Shown in pieces: positions 7,664-17,208 of a stretch of DNA of 64,000 bases. The position numbers and the translations under genes were made by a program. The notes below the pieces were generated by a model. That model saw nothing but the letters and a program-made list of their open reading frames with translations. It made no database searches and was not told the origin of the DNA. The DNA lies in the NCBI RefSeq assembly GCF_042649825.1, contig NZ_JBHSAB010000001.1, positions 248,001 through 312,000 on the forward strand, given 5' to 3'. Position 1 is the stretch's first letter. Each line of letters starts with the position of its first letter. Source of the stretch: Legionella_C dresdenensis. GTDB lineage: Bacteria; Pseudomonadota; Gammaproteobacteria; Legionellales; Legionellaceae.

Positions 7664-8971
7664 ATGGATAACCGCTCGGGATTAATCAGAATAATAGCGC
7701 TGGCAACATTTATTTTTTCACCGCCATTGGCAGCAAAACCGTTGACCGCCCAGGAAAAATTAATTGCAGAACACATTACCCAGCAAGCTTCAAATCAGCT
7801 TTCGCTCCTGGAAAAAATAGCTAACATCAATAGCGATACCGCCAATGTTGCCGGTGTCCGCCAGGTCGGCTCCGTTTTACGGCCTGAATTCGAACAGTTG
7901 GGATTTAAAGTACGTTGGGTTGAAGAACCCGCTGAAATGAAACGCGCACCAACCCTGGTAGCAGAACGAAAAGGAAATTCCGGCAAAAGGGTTTTGCTGA
8001 TTGGCCATCTGGATACGGTTTTTTCCAAAGACAGCCCGTTTCAGACTTTTACCCGAGTCGGCGATAAAGCGCGAGGGCCAGGCGTTATTGATGATAAAGG
8101 CGGCGATGTCATCATTCTGTATGCCCTTAAGGCGTTAGCTGCAGCCCATGTGCTGGATAATACCACTATCACAGTCGTGCTGACCGGGGATGAAGAGGAT
8201 TCGGGCAAACCTGCGGCTATTTCTCGCAAGCCGCTGTTTGAAGCGGCCCGGCAAAGCGATATTGCGCTTGATTTTGAATGCGCAATTACCGCCGATACCG
8301 CAACTATCGCACGCCGCGGCATCAGCCAATGGACGGTTAAAACCACCGGCAATGAAACCCATTCCTCAGAAATATTCCGCAAAGTATCAGGCTATGGCGC
8401 CAATTTTGAATTGGCACGCATTTTAAATACTATGGTTAGCCGGTTGGCCAGCGAAAAATACCTTTCATTCAACCCGGGACTGATTCTGGGTGGTACTATC
8501 GTTGGCTATGACAAACAACTGTCAAGTGGAAAGGCATTCGGAAAGGAAAATGTTATCGCTAAAACAGCCCTGGCTAAAGGGGATTTACGTTATTTAACGC
8601 CAGTGCAGCGAGATCATGCGAAAGCGGCTATGAAGCAGATTGTCAAAACAAATTTGCCTGGAACCACTGCTGAAATCAGTTTTGAAGACGGTATTCCATC
8701 CATGCCCCCTACTGCTGAAAACATACGGCTTCTGGAAGTATACAGTCAGGCCAGTGATGATTTGGGATATGGCAAAGTAAAAGCGCTGGATCCCGGGATT
8801 CGCGGTGCAGGCGATATTTCTTATATTGCCGGGATAGTCAAAGCTAATCTTGTCGGGTTGGGCGCATTGGGGAATGGCGCCCACTCTACCGATGAAACGC
8901 TGGATATCAAGTCATTGCCGATTCAGACGCAAAGGGCGGCGTTGTTGATATATCGGTTGACGCATTCGTAG
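7664..8971 (+). CDS. Secreted M20-family metallopeptidase (glutamate carboxypeptidase-like)
   Basis: Zinc-dependent M20 exopeptidase of the carboxypeptidase G2 type, which removes C-terminal residues from peptides or folate-like substrates. From the ATG at 7664 the product is 435 residues and begins with a signal peptide (basic start, hydrophobic IIALATFIFS, cleavage near PLAAKP). Metal and catalytic motifs are GHLDTVF, DDKGGD, GDEEDSG and the C-terminal GAHSTDE. The dimerisation insert (RRGISQWTVKTTGNETHSSE) is present. I prefer this start to an ATG 45 bases upstream, which adds residues ahead of the signal peptide and has no ribosome-binding site. The exact substrate cannot be told. Confidence 0.9.
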   Translation: MDNRSGLIRIIALATFIFSPPLAAKPLTAQEKLIAEHITQQASNQLSLLEKIANINSDTANVAGVRQVGSVLRPEFEQLGFKVRWVEEPAEMKRAPTLVAERKGNSGKRVLLIGHLDTVFSKDSPFQTFTRVGDKARGPGVIDDKGGDVIILYALKALAAAHVLDNTTITVVLTGDEEDSGKPAAISRKPLFEAARQSDIALDFECAITADTATIARRGISQWTVKTTGNETHSSEIFRKVSGYGANFELARILNTMVSRLASEKYLSFNPGLILGGTIVGYDKQLSSGKAFGKENVIAKTALAKGDLRYLTPVQRDHAKAAMKQIVKTNLPGTTAEISFEDGIPSMPPTAENIRLLEVYSQASDDLGYGKVKALDPGIRGAGDISYIAGIVKANLVGLGALGNGAHSTDETLDIKSLPIQTQRAALLIYRLTHS

Positions 8972-9021
8972 TGCATGAGAAAACTGAACTTTCCACATTT
9001 CACAACATCGTTCGGGATTAT

Positions 9022-9107
9022 GTCATCCCCGCGAAGGCGGGGATCTATCCATCAAACAAGGTAAGGAGCCAACTTGAGAAATGGATTCCCGCCTTCGCGG
9101 GAATGAC
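9022..9107. repeat. REP-like inverted pair (GTCATCCCCGCGAAGG type)
   Basis: The left half at 9022-9050 (GTCATCCCCGCGAAGGCGGG...) and the right half at 9083-9107 (GGATTCCCGCCTTCGCGGGA...) are inverted relatives, each with its own short hairpin. This kind of repeat is widespread in bacterial genomes. It fills the space between the M20 peptidase and phoH; an open frame through it (8971-9174) is not considered a gene. Confidence 0.85.
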
Positions 9108-9180
9108 AATATCCTTTGCAGCCAAATCTACACTTGCACGCTTGCAAAAACAGGTCAATATAGACTATCCTTGAACTATA

Positions 9181-10149
9181 GTGATCAATTTTTTTAAAAT
9201 CTTGAGTAGTACATTAGAAAGCACTTGTTTGGACTTACCTGACTTGACCGTAAAAAGACTGGCCAATCTGTGTGGCGCGTTTCATGAAAATATCCAGCTG
9301 CTCGAAAAATCACTTAATATTCATATCAAAATACAGCACGATCAATTAAAATTGACTGCTGAATCTGAACAAACTCTGCAAAAAGCAAAACCAGTTATCA
9401 GCCGCCTTTACCAGCTTTCTAAAAAACCGGTTAGTATTGAGCAGGTTAATCAATTATTAATTCAGAAGGAATCGAGTAAAAGTATGTCGTCAATTCGCTT
9501 AAGCCGTAAAAGCATTATTCCCAAAAATGATAAACAAGCTGACTATTTAACCAGCATTAATCAACACGATATTACCTTTGCCGTAGGGCCTGCAGGAACA
9601 GGAAAAACCTATCTTGCTGTTTCCAAAGCGATCGAGTCTTTTGAGAAAGGCGAAGTTCAGCGGCTGGTATTTGTACGGCCGGCGGTGGAGGCTGGTGAAA
9701 AATTAGGCTTTTTGCCTGGCGATCTGGTGGAAAAAGTATTGCCCTACCTGCGCCCGGTCTATGATGCGCTTTATGAAATGATTGGTTTTAAAGAAACCCA
9801 GAAACTTATCCAGACGGATGTCATTGAAATCCTGCCGCTAGCTTTTATGCGCGGCAGAACATTGAATGAAGCGTTTATTATTCTGGATGAAGCCCAGAAC
9901 AGTACCGTCATGCAAATGAAGATGTTTCTGACCCGCATGGGTTTCGGTTCAAAAATGGTAATCACCGGTGATATGACCCAAACAGACTTGCCTAAAGGCA
10001 CCCAATCCGGTTTAAGCCATGCGATTAAGATTTTCCGCAATCTGGATGAAATCAGTATCCATACCTTCAGCAGCCGGGAAGTTGTAAGGCACCCGTTGAT
10101 CGCCAAGATCGTTGACTGTTATGAAAAAACTGAAGAGGATAGAACCTGA
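9181..10149 (+). CDS. phoH: PhoH-like ATPase
   Basis: P-loop ATPase of the PhoH/YbeZ family, linked to RNA metabolism together with YbeY. Walker A is GPAGTGKTYLA near residue 138 and Walker B is AFIILDEAQN near residue 234. Other motifs are FVRPAVEAGEKLGFLPGD and VITGDMTQTDLP, all typical. The N-terminal 100 residues are the divergent domain that precedes the ATPase. The first codon is uncertain: GTG at 9181 and TTG at 9202 are both possible and neither has a clear ribosome-binding site. Its stop overlaps the ybeY ATG, so phoH-ybeY-corC form an operon. Confidence 0.92.
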   Translation: MINFFKILSSTLESTCLDLPDLTVKRLANLCGAFHENIQLLEKSLNIHIKIQHDQLKLTAESEQTLQKAKPVISRLYQLSKKPVSIEQVNQLLIQKESSKSMSSIRLSRKSIIPKNDKQADYLTSINQHDITFAVGPAGTGKTYLAVSKAIESFEKGEVQRLVFVRPAVEAGEKLGFLPGDLVEKVLPYLRPVYDALYEMIGFKETQKLIQTDVIEILPLAFMRGRTLNEAFIILDEAQNSTVMQMKMFLTRMGFGSKMVITGDMTQTDLPKGTQSGLSHAIKIFRNLDEISIHTFSSREVVRHPLIAKIVDCYEKTEEDRT

Positions 10150-10625
10150 TGAACCATTATATTGATCTGCAACTCGCTTGTGATAAACCTTTGCCTGTTT
10201 CGGAGGCGCAGTTAATGCAATGGGCATCTGCCGCACTTGATCAATATGGCAAGGAAGCAGAAATTACCTTGCGGATTGTAGAGCCCGGGGAAATTACAGA
10301 ATTAAATCACGCTTACCGTGAAAAAAATAAAGCGACCAACGTGCTGGCCTTTCCAAGTGCGCTCCCGGATAATATTGAACTTGATTTCCCCCTGCTGGGT
10401 GATGTAATTGTCTGTCCGGATGTCCTGGAACAGGAATATCTTGAACAGGGCAAAACCGCGGAAGCTCACTGGGCGCATATTGTTATTCATGGGGTTTTGC
10501 ATTTATTGGGATACGATCATATTGAAGAGAAAGACGCTAAAGTAATGGAAGCGCTTGAAACCAGCCTGTTGGCCGGTTTCGGAATAGCGGATCCTTACCT
10601 CCTGGAGGATGAAAAAATTGACTAA
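10149..10625 (+). CDS. ybeY: Endoribonuclease YbeY (rRNA maturation)
   Basis: Zinc-dependent endoribonuclease for 16S rRNA 3'-end maturation and ribosome quality control. The metal-binding signature is HGVLHLLGYDH near residue 114. The family motifs NHAYREKNKATNVLAFP and LLGDVIVCPDVL precede it. At 158 residues it has the usual length. The start overlaps the phoH stop and its last 17 bases overlap corC. Confidence 0.97.
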   Translation: MNHYIDLQLACDKPLPVSEAQLMQWASAALDQYGKEAEITLRIVEPGEITELNHAYREKNKATNVLAFPSALPDNIELDFPLLGDVIVCPDVLEQEYLEQGKTAEAHWAHIVIHGVLHLLGYDHIEEKDAKVMEALETSLLAGFGIADPYLLEDEKID

Positions 10626-11475
10626 AGAGGATGATAGCAGTTCCTGGTTTCTGCGCCTGAAACAGTTCTTGCAAATGGAACCAAGGAATCAGGACGATTT
10701 GATAAGTCTGGTAAGAGATGCTCAAATCCGCTCTCTCATTGATTCCGAAACCTTAGGCATGATTGAAGGCGTCATTCAGTTCTCGCAAATGCGGGTACGG
10801 GATATTATGCTTCCCAAAAAGCAAATGACTTGCATATCGCATGACGACAGCCTGCAACAGGTTATTGAAACCGTCACCAGTTCAGGCCATTCCCGCTTCC
10901 CTGTTACCGGCGACAATAAAGACGAAGTCATTGGCATTCTGCACGCCAAAGACCTGTTGCGCTATCAGGCTCAGGGTAATCAGGAATTCAATCTTCATGA
11001 TATAGTCCGGCTCGCGACTTTTGTTCCTGAAAGCAAACGGCTTGATATTCTTCTGGGTGAATTCAGAAGTAACCGTAATCACATGGCGCTGGTTGTTGAT
11101 GAGTACGGCACAGTCAGCGGCTTTGTCACTATTGAAGACATTATTGAGCAAATTATTGGTGATATCGAAGATGAATTTGATGTTGACGAAGAAGCCTACA
11201 TTAAAGAGCATGGCGATGCCCAATACATAGTCAAGGCACATACGCCTATTGAAGACTTTAACTCTCAGTTAAAAGCGGGTTTCAGCGACGAAACATATGA
11301 TACTATAGGCGGAATTGTGATGGCGGGTTTTGGCTATTTGCCAAAGCGCGGTGAAGTCATTACCATTGAGCCCTTTGAATTTAAAGTCATAAACGCCGAT
11401 GCCAGGCGGATAAAGTTGTTAGGCTGTTTTGATAAGCGGGCCGCTTTCGACAAGCACTTACATTTCGAGGAATAA
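10609..11475 (+). CDS. corC: CorC/YbeX-type CBS-domain protein
   Basis: Soluble HlyC/CorC-family protein of 288 residues, implicated in magnesium/cobalt efflux and, through its operon, ribosome function. Two CBS motifs are seen: MRVRDIMLPKKQM followed by SGHSRFPV, and ATFVPESKRLD followed by HMALVVDEYGTVSGFVTIED. The C-terminal CorC_HlyC transporter-associated domain (DTIGGIVMAGFGYLPKRGE) completes it. No membrane segments are present, which matches the short YbeX type. The ATG lies inside the end of ybeY behind CTGGAGG. In many relatives lnt follows; here cpxR does. Confidence 0.93.
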   Translation: MKKLTKEDDSSSWFLRLKQFLQMEPRNQDDLISLVRDAQIRSLIDSETLGMIEGVIQFSQMRVRDIMLPKKQMTCISHDDSLQQVIETVTSSGHSRFPVTGDNKDEVIGILHAKDLLRYQAQGNQEFNLHDIVRLATFVPESKRLDILLGEFRSNRNHMALVVDEYGTVSGFVTIEDIIEQIIGDIEDEFDVDEEAYIKEHGDAQYIVKAHTPIEDFNSQLKAGFSDETYDTIGGIVMAGFGYLPKRGEVITIEPFEFKVINADARRIKLLGCFDKRAAFDKHLHFEE

Positions 11476-11482
11476 CCATTCC

Positions 11483-12163
11483 ATGAGCAACTCCATTCTA
11501 TTAGTTGATGACGATACAGAATTAACTGATTTGCTGATGCAATATCTGGAGCCGGAAGGCTTCAATGTTGTCTGCGCCCATGATGGCGAAACGGCCGTCA
11601 AGAAAGCGCTTAACCAGACCTTCGATGCCGTTATTCTTGACGTCATGCTGCCCAGACTTAATGGTTTTGAGGTCTTGAAAGCCATCCGGGAGCACCTTGA
11701 CACCCCGGTATTGATGTTAACCGCGCGCGGTGACGACATTGATCGCATTGTCGGACTGGAAATCGGTGCAGACGACTACTTGCCTAAACCCTGCAACCCT
11801 CGTGAACTGGTCGCCAGATTACGCGCTATTTTAAGACGTACTCAGAAAATGCCGATTCAGCGGCCGGTTATCGAACATCAGGAAATTGTTGTTGACTGTT
11901 CCAAGCGGGCAGCGACTCAACATGGCGAGCCGCTTGAACTGACCAATGCTGAATTTAATATTCTCGAAATGCTGATCAAATCGCCTGGCCAGGCATTTTC
12001 CAAAGAAGAGCTTACCGAATATGCACTTGGCCGTAAATACACTGCCTATGATCGCAGCATTGATGTTCATATCAGTAATTTGCGTAACAAGCTTGGTAAT
12101 AACAACCAGGGCGATCCGCTGGTAAAAACTGTGCGTGGATTCGGATATATGTTTAATGCGTAG
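11483..12163 (+). CDS. cpxR: Response regulator, CpxR type (OmpR/PhoB family)
   Basis: A 226-residue two-component regulator. The receiver has the acidic cluster LVDDD, phospho-acceptor in ILDVMLP, Thr in LTARG and Lys in LPKP. The C-terminal winged helix ends with SIDVHISNLRNKLG and TVRGFGYMF, typical of OmpR/PhoB proteins. The start at 11483 follows GAGGAATAACC; a start further upstream would run into corC. It overlaps the kinase gene by 8 bases. CpxR senses envelope stress and in Legionella controls many effector genes; a regulatory link to the effector-like genes here is inference. Confidence 0.87.
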   Translation: MSNSILLVDDDTELTDLLMQYLEPEGFNVVCAHDGETAVKKALNQTFDAVILDVMLPRLNGFEVLKAIREHLDTPVLMLTARGDDIDRIVGLEIGADDYLPKPCNPRELVARLRAILRRTQKMPIQRPVIEHQEIVVDCSKRAATQHGEPLELTNAEFNILEMLIKSPGQAFSKEELTEYALGRKYTAYDRSIDVHISNLRNKLGNNNQGDPLVKTVRGFGYMFNA

Positions 12164-13520
12164 TTTGTACTGGAAAATATTTCTTTCTTTCTGGCTGGCT
12201 ACCATCCTTATTATTATCACCACTGCCTGGGTGACCAGCGAAATTGCCAAAAAATCCTCCATCCCGGCGCGTGAAAAACTGTTTATGGACAGTTATGCCA
12301 GCGCCGCGGTTGCAACGTTTGAATCCGGTCAGCACAGCGCCTTAAAAAAATGGCTGGCGGAAACAGGAAGATCACGGCAAATGACGCTGTTTCTCTTATG
12401 CAGCACGGGCGAAATTATCGGTAACCGCCCCCCTCCCCTTGAAATCAGGGAAATTGCCAAAGACCTTGTTCAGGAAGAACTTGACGATGGCCTGTTAAAA
12501 TTCGGCAACCTGATTGTCAGCCATGAAATTTTATCAACTTCAGGCAAGGCATATCGGCTAGCTGCGGTCAGTAAAAAACCATTGGCGCACTTTGTTGTTA
12601 TTCCCTGGGCAGGCTTAACTATCCGTCTCACGATAGCAATCTTCATTAGCGGCTTGATCTGTTACTTGCTATCGATTTATCTTACTCAGCCGTTACGTTC
12701 TTTATCTATAGCCGCCAAATCAATAGCGACCGGTAATTTCAACACCCGAGTCGGAAAGCTCAAAGGGCATTACCGTGATGAAATTGATGATTTGCGCGAT
12801 GAATTTGATCAGATGGCGGAACAGCTTGAAACTATCGTCAAATCCAAAGAACGCCTGTTACAGGATATTTCCCACGAATTACGTTCGCCCATAGCCCGAT
12901 TACAAATTGCCATTGAACTGGGAAGAAAAAAAGCAAATGCCCTTGCCGAGATTGAATTCGCCCGTATGGAGCTTGAATGCATGCGGCTTAATAACCTGAT
13001 TAGCGAAATTCTGCAATTTGCCCGTCTGGACAAATCCGTTGATGAGTTGCATCTTAAAGAAGTCAATCTTCATAACCTGCTGAAAAAAATTGCTGACGAC
13101 GCGAATTATGAATATAACCATGACTCACCGCGCGTTATGTTTGAAGCGCCTGATTGTCAAATGATGGTTGATGAGCGGCTTATCCATAGAGCAGTCGAAA
13201 ATATTGTCCGTAATGCATTACGTTATTCACCCGAGGATAAACCGGTTAATCTTTCTCTCGCTATTGAGCCTGAAAGCCGGAAAATATTTATTGATATTAA
13301 GGATCACGGCCCGGGAGTACCTCCCGAGCAATTAGATAAAATTTTTAACCCATTTTACCGAGTGGATGTTTCGCGTGAAAAAAGAACCGGCGGATATGGG
13401 TTAGGCTTATCCATTGCCCAAAAAGCCATAGATCTGCATCAGGGTACGATTACCGCTCAAAACAGAAAAACAGGCGGCTTATGGATAAGAATCAGCCTTA
13501 AGGCAACCGCGCAACATTAA
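12156..13520 (+). CDS. cpxA: Sensor histidine kinase, CpxA type
   Basis: Membrane-bound kinase of 454 residues. Layout: first membrane helix (residues 5-24), periplasmic sensor region, second helix (about 150-175), HAMP domain with SIATGNFNTRVGKLKGHYRDE, dimerisation/phospho-acceptor segment QDISHELRSPIARL, then the ATPase with ENIVRNALRYSP (N box), DHGPGVP (G1) and GGYGLGLSIA (G2). The start ATG overlaps the cpxR stop. The periplasmic domain is only about 120 residues. The next gene is convergent with a 7-base gap, so transcription may run into it. Confidence 0.87.
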   Translation: MRSLYWKIFLSFWLATILIIITTAWVTSEIAKKSSIPAREKLFMDSYASAAVATFESGQHSALKKWLAETGRSRQMTLFLLCSTGEIIGNRPPPLEIREIAKDLVQEELDDGLLKFGNLIVSHEILSTSGKAYRLAAVSKKPLAHFVVIPWAGLTIRLTIAIFISGLICYLLSIYLTQPLRSLSIAAKSIATGNFNTRVGKLKGHYRDEIDDLRDEFDQMAEQLETIVKSKERLLQDISHELRSPIARLQIAIELGRKKANALAEIEFARMELECMRLNNLISEILQFARLDKSVDELHLKEVNLHNLLKKIADDANYEYNHDSPRVMFEAPDCQMMVDERLIHRAVENIVRNALRYSPEDKPVNLSLAIEPESRKIFIDIKDHGPGVPPEQLDKIFNPFYRVDVSREKRTGGYGLGLSIAQKAIDLHQGTITAQNRKTGGLWIRISLKATAQH

Positions 13521-13527
13521 ACACGCC

Positions 13528-16167
13528 CTAACAATCGACATAATTCACGCCATCGGTAGAGCATTGTGAAGGCGGCGTACTACCGTTAGTTATACCGCCA
13601 TTGGCCAGAACGGCAATTGCAGCATCATTGATAGAAATTGCTGTAACTCTGCTTTCATCTCCGCCCTGGAATTGAATAGTTCCGGTTCCTGTACTGGCCA
13701 AAACGCCATAAGACGCTACTGAGCCTCCATTCAAGGCAGTGCCTTCTGTTAACGTGTTAATGACAGAATTTTCAATTAAAATGGTATTGCCGGCCGCAGT
13801 TGCCTGTATTCCGAGCGCCTGAGCTGTCGAATTATCAGCATCTCCGTGAGTTTGAGCTGTAATAGTGTTATTTATTGATGTCACTGCATTACTGGCTAAA
13901 ATGCCAAAACTGTTAACATTGCCTAAATTGACTGCGTTGCCAAATGATTCCGAATAAATAGTGGAATTAGTTACACTTGCTGTCTGGAACGATCTTATAG
14001 CAGATGGGTTAGCGACTCCGCCATCGATAGCTGAACCTGATGTCACAGCCCTCACTTGAGAATTGTTAACAATTAAATCAGTACTTGCACGAACGCCCTG
14101 GACAAATGTGCTGCCATTTAAACCTGCATTTCCAGTAGAGGAAACATCAACCGTTGAATTTTCTACAAGGGCAGTGCCTGGAATATTAATACCACCTTGC
14201 ACTACCGTTCCGCCTTCCACACCAAATACAATTGCCTGACCAAAAGTCACATCGCCATGCGTTCTGACAGTCACGATTGAATTTTTAACATCCGCCTGAT
14301 TAGAATCAACACCCCAGGCGGAAGCAAATCCATTGTCAGTCAGAGTGCCATTCACATTCCCGAATGTTTCCGCATAAAGCACAGAGTCACGTATAAGCGC
14401 TTGACCTACAGCGTTATTTACGGCGTAGGCTGTAGCCGTTCCCGCGGTAACATTGCCTCTTGTAATCGCAGTGAGAGAAGAGTTATAGATATTTACTGTA
14501 CTTAGTTCTGATATTGCGCCCATAGCAATGGCTTTACCATTATTATTCACATCGCCGGTTGTTTCGGCGAAGACAATTGAATTTTCCAGACTGGTTAACT
14601 GATTCAGGGTGTATACCCCTAAAGCATTGGCTCCGGTTTTATTATCGGGATTATTAATATTTCCCGCTCCATGGCTGGCCGTGTTAATATTAACGTTGTT
14701 TATAGTTGCTGTATTTGCCGCAATCCCCAGGGCGCTGATATTATCAGTGGTTGCATCTACTTCAATAGAGCTGTTTTCAACATTTAAATTACCGGTAGCA
14801 GCCAAACCAAACACCGTTCCCTGCGGTCCATAATTAAACACATTTTGCGGCGTAATTTGATTATTATTTAATATCCTGATATCACGCGCTTCACCATTTG
14901 CAATCATGTTAGCCGCCTGATTTCCCCATATCAATCCCCCTTCAATTAAAGGTCTTGCACTGGCATCGGCGGGGGTCAGCCAACCCGGGTTGCGTCCCCA
15001 GACTGATTGGCCATTTTGTAAGTTGACCCAGCGTGAACCGTTCTGTGGTATGAAATAATTGCCTGATTCAAAATAAAATTTTGCATTAGGAGCTAACGAA
15101 GCAATTTGGGCTGCTGTAGCAGTGTCGATAGTCGAGCAAGGATTCTGTGCCGTACAATTTGCAAACGTTGTTGCCAGACCAGCCGGGAAAGAACCGTTGG
15201 GGCTGAAAAACCAGACATTATCAGCAAAAATATATGGATTGCCATTCACTCTAAACGATTGGCGGACGGGTAATGCTTCGCCATAAGATTGTCTTGCTGC
15301 ATGACGGATAATTGGTGCAGTCATACGGTGTGCCAGCGTCTCTTCAGGTGCAGTTGAACCACCAAAATTCACTCTTAGACCGACAGCAAAACGATTTTTA
15401 TTTTGATTATCATAGTTATCTTGAAAAATCAACGCCATATTTTTTTTAATTGCAAACTCAACGTTTGCTTGTACACCATTAATGTCATTACTATTTTTAT
15501 AGGAAAAATGATATCCGCCTACATGTACCCACATATCAAGATCATTATTGAAATGTTTTCCCAGCTCAAGCTCAACCCCGGGGCCAAATTCCTGAATTAA
15601 TTGCACTGGTGTATCAATAATTTGATGATTATTTGCATAAGCCAGCCTCTGGATAGAGCGGCCTGAATCAAAAAGAATATTGTCAGGTATAGCGCTGGCT
15701 AGCGTATCTCGATAAGCAATGCTCCGAGAGCTTGCTGGAACATAGGCTTGTAAACGCGCTTCATAATTCAATGTCAGCCATTCTATACCCGGATTAATTT
15801 GAGTATAATTATGGTTCATATTTGTACGATAGAAATCTACAAACCCAAAAAAACCTAATATCGCTGAACCTAAAGAAGTATTTTTTATTTGGCGATAGCC
15901 TAAACCGCCGCTATAAGTCATTCTTTGATTTTGTCCCGATAAAATCGTACTATCCGCAAAAAACAGGTTATTTGCCGATTGAATCAGCGGCATCATCCCA
16001 TCCAGGAATCCGCCAAGCTGTTTGTTGTCTCCAGACAAAAATTGTCCAGTAATACGGGGATTATTAGACGACTCGCTTGCATGAGCGCTATATATTTGAA
16101 TCAAACAAAGGGTAATTAAAGAAAGTTTCGGCCTGAAAAGCGCTTTTTTAAAATCCTTTTTAAACAT
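13528..16167 (-). CDS. Inverse autotransporter with repetitive beta-rich passenger
   Basis: An 879-residue outer-membrane protein. A signal peptide (residues 1-30, ending SAHA) is followed by an intimin/invasin-type inverse-autotransporter barrel (about 35-275) with features such as GGLGYRQI, LGFFGFVDFY, PGIEWLTLNYEARLQAYVP and a final strand FAVGLRVNFGG. The exported part follows the barrel, as in intimin. It has a linker domain (about 310-465) and then roughly nine 40-50-residue units with recurrent NSxVxAxTxG and AxGV turns, suggesting a beta-solenoid instead of the usual Ig-like domains. Two cysteines near the end (QCSTDGVNYVDC) may be bonded. The likely role is adhesion, but the ligand is unknown. 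Confidence 0.85.
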   Translation of the reverse strand: MFKKDFKKALFRPKLSLITLCLIQIYSAHASESSNNPRITGQFLSGDNKQLGGFLDGMMPLIQSANNLFFADSTILSGQNQRMTYSGGLGYRQIKNTSLGSAILGFFGFVDFYRTNMNHNYTQINPGIEWLTLNYEARLQAYVPASSRSIAYRDTLASAIPDNILFDSGRSIQRLAYANNHQIIDTPVQLIQEFGPGVELELGKHFNNDLDMWVHVGGYHFSYKNSNDINGVQANVEFAIKKNMALIFQDNYDNQNKNRFAVGLRVNFGGSTAPEETLAHRMTAPIIRHAARQSYGEALPVRQSFRVNGNPYIFADNVWFFSPNGSFPAGLATTFANCTAQNPCSTIDTATAAQIASLAPNAKFYFESGNYFIPQNGSRWVNLQNGQSVWGRNPGWLTPADASARPLIEGGLIWGNQAANMIANGEARDIRILNNNQITPQNVFNYGPQGTVFGLAATGNLNVENSSIEVDATTDNISALGIAANTATINNVNINTASHGAGNINNPDNKTGANALGVYTLNQLTSLENSIVFAETTGDVNNNGKAIAMGAISELSTVNIYNSSLTAITRGNVTAGTATAYAVNNAVGQALIRDSVLYAETFGNVNGTLTDNGFASAWGVDSNQADVKNSIVTVRTHGDVTFGQAIVFGVEGGTVVQGGINIPGTALVENSTVDVSSTGNAGLNGSTFVQGVRASTDLIVNNSQVRAVTSGSAIDGGVANPSAIRSFQTASVTNSTIYSESFGNAVNLGNVNSFGILASNAVTSINNTITAQTHGDADNSTAQALGIQATAAGNTILIENSVINTLTEGTALNGGSVASYGVLASTGTGTIQFQGGDESRVTAISINDAAIAVLANGGITNGSTPPSQCSTDGVNYVDC

Positions 16168-16380
16168 TTATTTTATCCTGTGTATTGAATGATAAGCCCG
16201 CTGCAATTCAAGCGGCATCATTTCCTGCAAATTCCCATACAGGCCAAGAGCTTTTTACCATCCATCCATGATAATGTATGTGCCTGATCCAGGCAATCAC
16301 GATAACAGCCTTTAAATTTTACAAACCGCACATCATTGTTTTAGAATAGCTGAAAACTGGCTTTATACTGATTATTATCT

Positions 16381-17208
16381 GTGAGACCTGCTGAGAAACT
16401 AGAAAAATTAAGCTCAACATTTTTTGTTATTGGTTTTATTCTCGGTCAAATTAAACATTTGCCCTTTTTCGTGTTTTCGCTGATAACAAATGTTGCATCC
16501 ATTGTGTTTAATGTAGCCGGCTTCTTAACTTTGATCGCGGCAACTAACTATCATCCCGATCAAATACCTGCCCGAGCCTATTGGTATGGTTTTCTGCAAT
16601 TCAAGGATCAGGTAAAGGCTGCCGCAACCATTGGATTGTTTGCTGTCATCTGCAGTTTTATGGCGCTGGCGTTTCCCGTCATGGCTATTCCTGCTTTCTG
16701 GTTATATGCTGTTAATAGCAGCCTGCGGTGCATTGCGGAATATCATAAAAAACGCAATCCGCCAATCAATGACCCTCACTTTTCTTCCACAAAGCAAAAA
16801 AGCAGCTTTTATTATTCGGTATGCACTGCAACTTTAAGCGTAGTCAGCGCAACGGCAATGACCATTATGATTCTGGTTCCACCTGCATTCACAGTCACGC
16901 TGGTGATTGCCTGCCTTATCTGCACCGCTCTGGTTATCACAGCGAGTTATTTCTGGGTCAATTCGACGTATGGCAAACATGTCGCCGATACTGAACTGAT
17001 AGAGGAAACATATTTTAAAGCAGGAAGCAAACTGGCGTTATCGCCAGAGAACCGCCGCGAAAGACGGCCAGAACTGGAAGAAACCGCTGTTTATCAACCA
17101 ATCTTTCAAAAGTCTGCATCCAGTTCGAATATTGCTCCACGTGCAGATGAAGAAGAACCTGCTGCTGATGAATCCGAGCAAAGCACGGCTCAGATCCGTT
17201 CGGCCTGA
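16381..17208 (+). CDS. Multi-pass membrane protein with acidic tail, effector-like
   Basis: A 275-residue protein not matched to a known family. It has about five or six hydrophobic segments (residues 13-30, 33-58, 79-112, 145-190) and a soluble C-terminal tail from about 205 that is rich in Glu and Ser (EEEPAADESEQS), similar to tails of Dot/Icm substrates. The last four residues (IRSA) and the stop codon are encoded by the 100-bp dispersed palindrome beginning at 17194, so the element has set this gene's end. The start codon is a GTG without a clear ribosome-binding site and is uncertain. Confidence 0.55.
   Translation: MRPAEKLEKLSSTFFVIGFILGQIKHLPFFVFSLITNVASIVFNVAGFLTLIAATNYHPDQIPARAYWYGFLQFKDQVKAAATIGLFAVICSFMALAFPVMAIPAFWLYAVNSSLRCIAEYHKKRNPPINDPHFSSTKQKSSFYYSVCTATLSVVSATAMTIMILVPPAFTVTLVIACLICTALVITASYFWVNSTYGKHVADTELIEETYFKAGSKLALSPENRRERRPELEETAVYQPIFQKSASSSNIAPRADEEEPAADESEQSTAQIRSA

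Noticed and set aside
8971..9174. Open frame of 67 codons between the M20 peptidase and phoH
   Set aside because: It runs through both halves of the REP-like element and its predicted peptide is only a translation of the repeat.
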